A stretch of 15,277 nt of DNA, from the NCBI GenBank assembly GCA_937914965.1, contig CALGIY010000399.1, positions 1-15,277 on the forward strand. The letters run 5' to 3'. The stretch comes from an uncultured Thermoanaerobacteraceae bacterium. GTDB taxonomy: Bacteria; Bacillota; DSM-12270; Thermacetogeniales; Thermacetogeniaceae. Made by a program: the position numbers and the translations under genes. The notes beneath the pieces are model-generated. The model did not search any database. It was given only the letters and a program-made list of their open reading frames with translations, and was not told the DNA's origin. Shown here in pieces: positions 14,904-15,277 of this stretch (positions are counted from its first letter, which is position 1; each line of letters starts with the position of its first letter).

Positions 14904-15277
14904 GTTTTCTTTTTTTATCTTGCTAATGGCATACAGCGTGGTAATGAACACCACAAGGAATACACCAAGCATACTGATTCCTATACTGTCCCAAGGAAAC
15001 ATAAACTCTATATCACCGCCGCCAACAACCATTCCCCTGTAAATCAGCCACGAGAGAATTCCTGAGAGGGGCAAGCTCCAAAGCATTGTCCGTGCTCCAT
15101 AAAGTGCACATTCAAAGCGCATCATCTTATTAAAATCTTGGTCGGACATTCCCACGGAGCGGAGCATGGCAAGCTCTCGCCTGCGAAGCTTGATGTTGGT
15201 GGAAATCGTGTTAAACACATTGGCAACCGCAATCAACGAAATCATGACGATAAACGTATAAGCGAACACGTTGGAAA
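14904..15277 (-). CDS. FtsX-family ABC transporter permease, C-terminal fragment, foreign (Firmicutes-like)
   Basis: Read from the window edge, the frame starts SNVFAYTFIVMISLIAVANV and continues NTISTNIKLRRRELAMLRSV, the hallmark cytoplasmic loop of FtsX/MacB-type permeases. It then gives FECALYGARTMLWSLPLSGI, the helix near GISMLGVFLVVFITTLYAIS and the terminal KIKKEN. Wording and composition (moderate GC) fit Firmicutes such as Lachnospiraceae, where the protein ends KKENIIDALxxE. Here KKEN is followed directly by the NusB sequence. The upstream part of the gene lies beyond the window. Three hydrophobic segments are visible. Confidence 0.88.

Noticed and set aside
14511..15269. A single 252-residue FtsX-NusB fusion protein
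   Set aside because: Both families are truncated at the joins, the last ~40 residues are antisense-like translation of the deformylase leader in another frame, and composition differs between parts.
1..15277. tRNA genes, CRISPR arrays and insertion-sequence ends
   Set aside because: I looked for T-loop motifs, regularly spaced direct repeats and terminal inverted repeats flanking a transposase and found none. The GGTTCGAAT-like strings seen lie inside protein genes.

Overview
The window looks like a chromosomal stretch of a moderately GC-rich member of the Bacteroidota, most likely Flavobacteriaceae. The evidence is a Bacteroidota-type DnaG, a lipoprotein glutaminyl cyclotransferase, a secreted DUF1684-peptide deformylase fusion, a protein of a family typical of Bacteroidota conjugative elements, and two -7-like TAnnTTTG boxes. 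The right-hand ~640 bases do not belong to this organism: they join pieces of a Firmicutes FtsX-type permease and a Clostridia-like NusB.

Layout. Positions 1-300 are the C-terminal DNA-binding domain of an AraC-family regulator. It is followed by a gene-poor stretch with one strong hairpin terminator (602-634). A PAS sensor histidine kinase lies on the minus strand (1172-2239). Positions 2.24-5.34 kb look like a decayed mobile-element remnant: a broken TOPRIM fragment, two small proteins, a perfect 28-bp palindrome, one intact mobile-element-type protein (4189-4938) and a possible cut-off helix-turn-helix tail. The DNA primase gene dnaG (5404-7383) is the housekeeping anchor.

Convergent to dnaG is a minus-strand block (7345-11171). 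Read in transcription order it holds three unrecognised small genes (11171, 10174, 9896), then a NarL-type histidine kinase broken by two in-frame TGA codons, then a hybrid kinase-receiver gene that has lost its histidine domain and its G1-box Asp. I read this as a signalling locus in decay. A frameshifting sequence error cannot explain the TGA codons, because the reading frame is kept across both of them.

Positions 11.6-14.63 kb carry an intact lipoprotein glutaminyl cyclotransferase, a convergent LuxR-type response regulator whose stop codon overlaps the cyclotransferase stop, and a secreted DUF1684-peptide deformylase fusion. Base composition falls visibly inside the cyclotransferase gene at about 12.38 kb and stays lower to 14.63 kb, so even this part may come from a second related genome. 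From 14.63 kb to the end, two A-rich microhomology junctions join NusB and FtsX pieces of different composition, which looks like an amplification, library or assembly chimera.

No tRNA, rRNA, CRISPR array or intact transposase was seen. The most biologically interesting item is the secreted deformylase fusion. The unknown small-gene and kinase cluster at 7.3-11.2 kb is the best candidate for an undescribed system, but it appears degraded in this copy.
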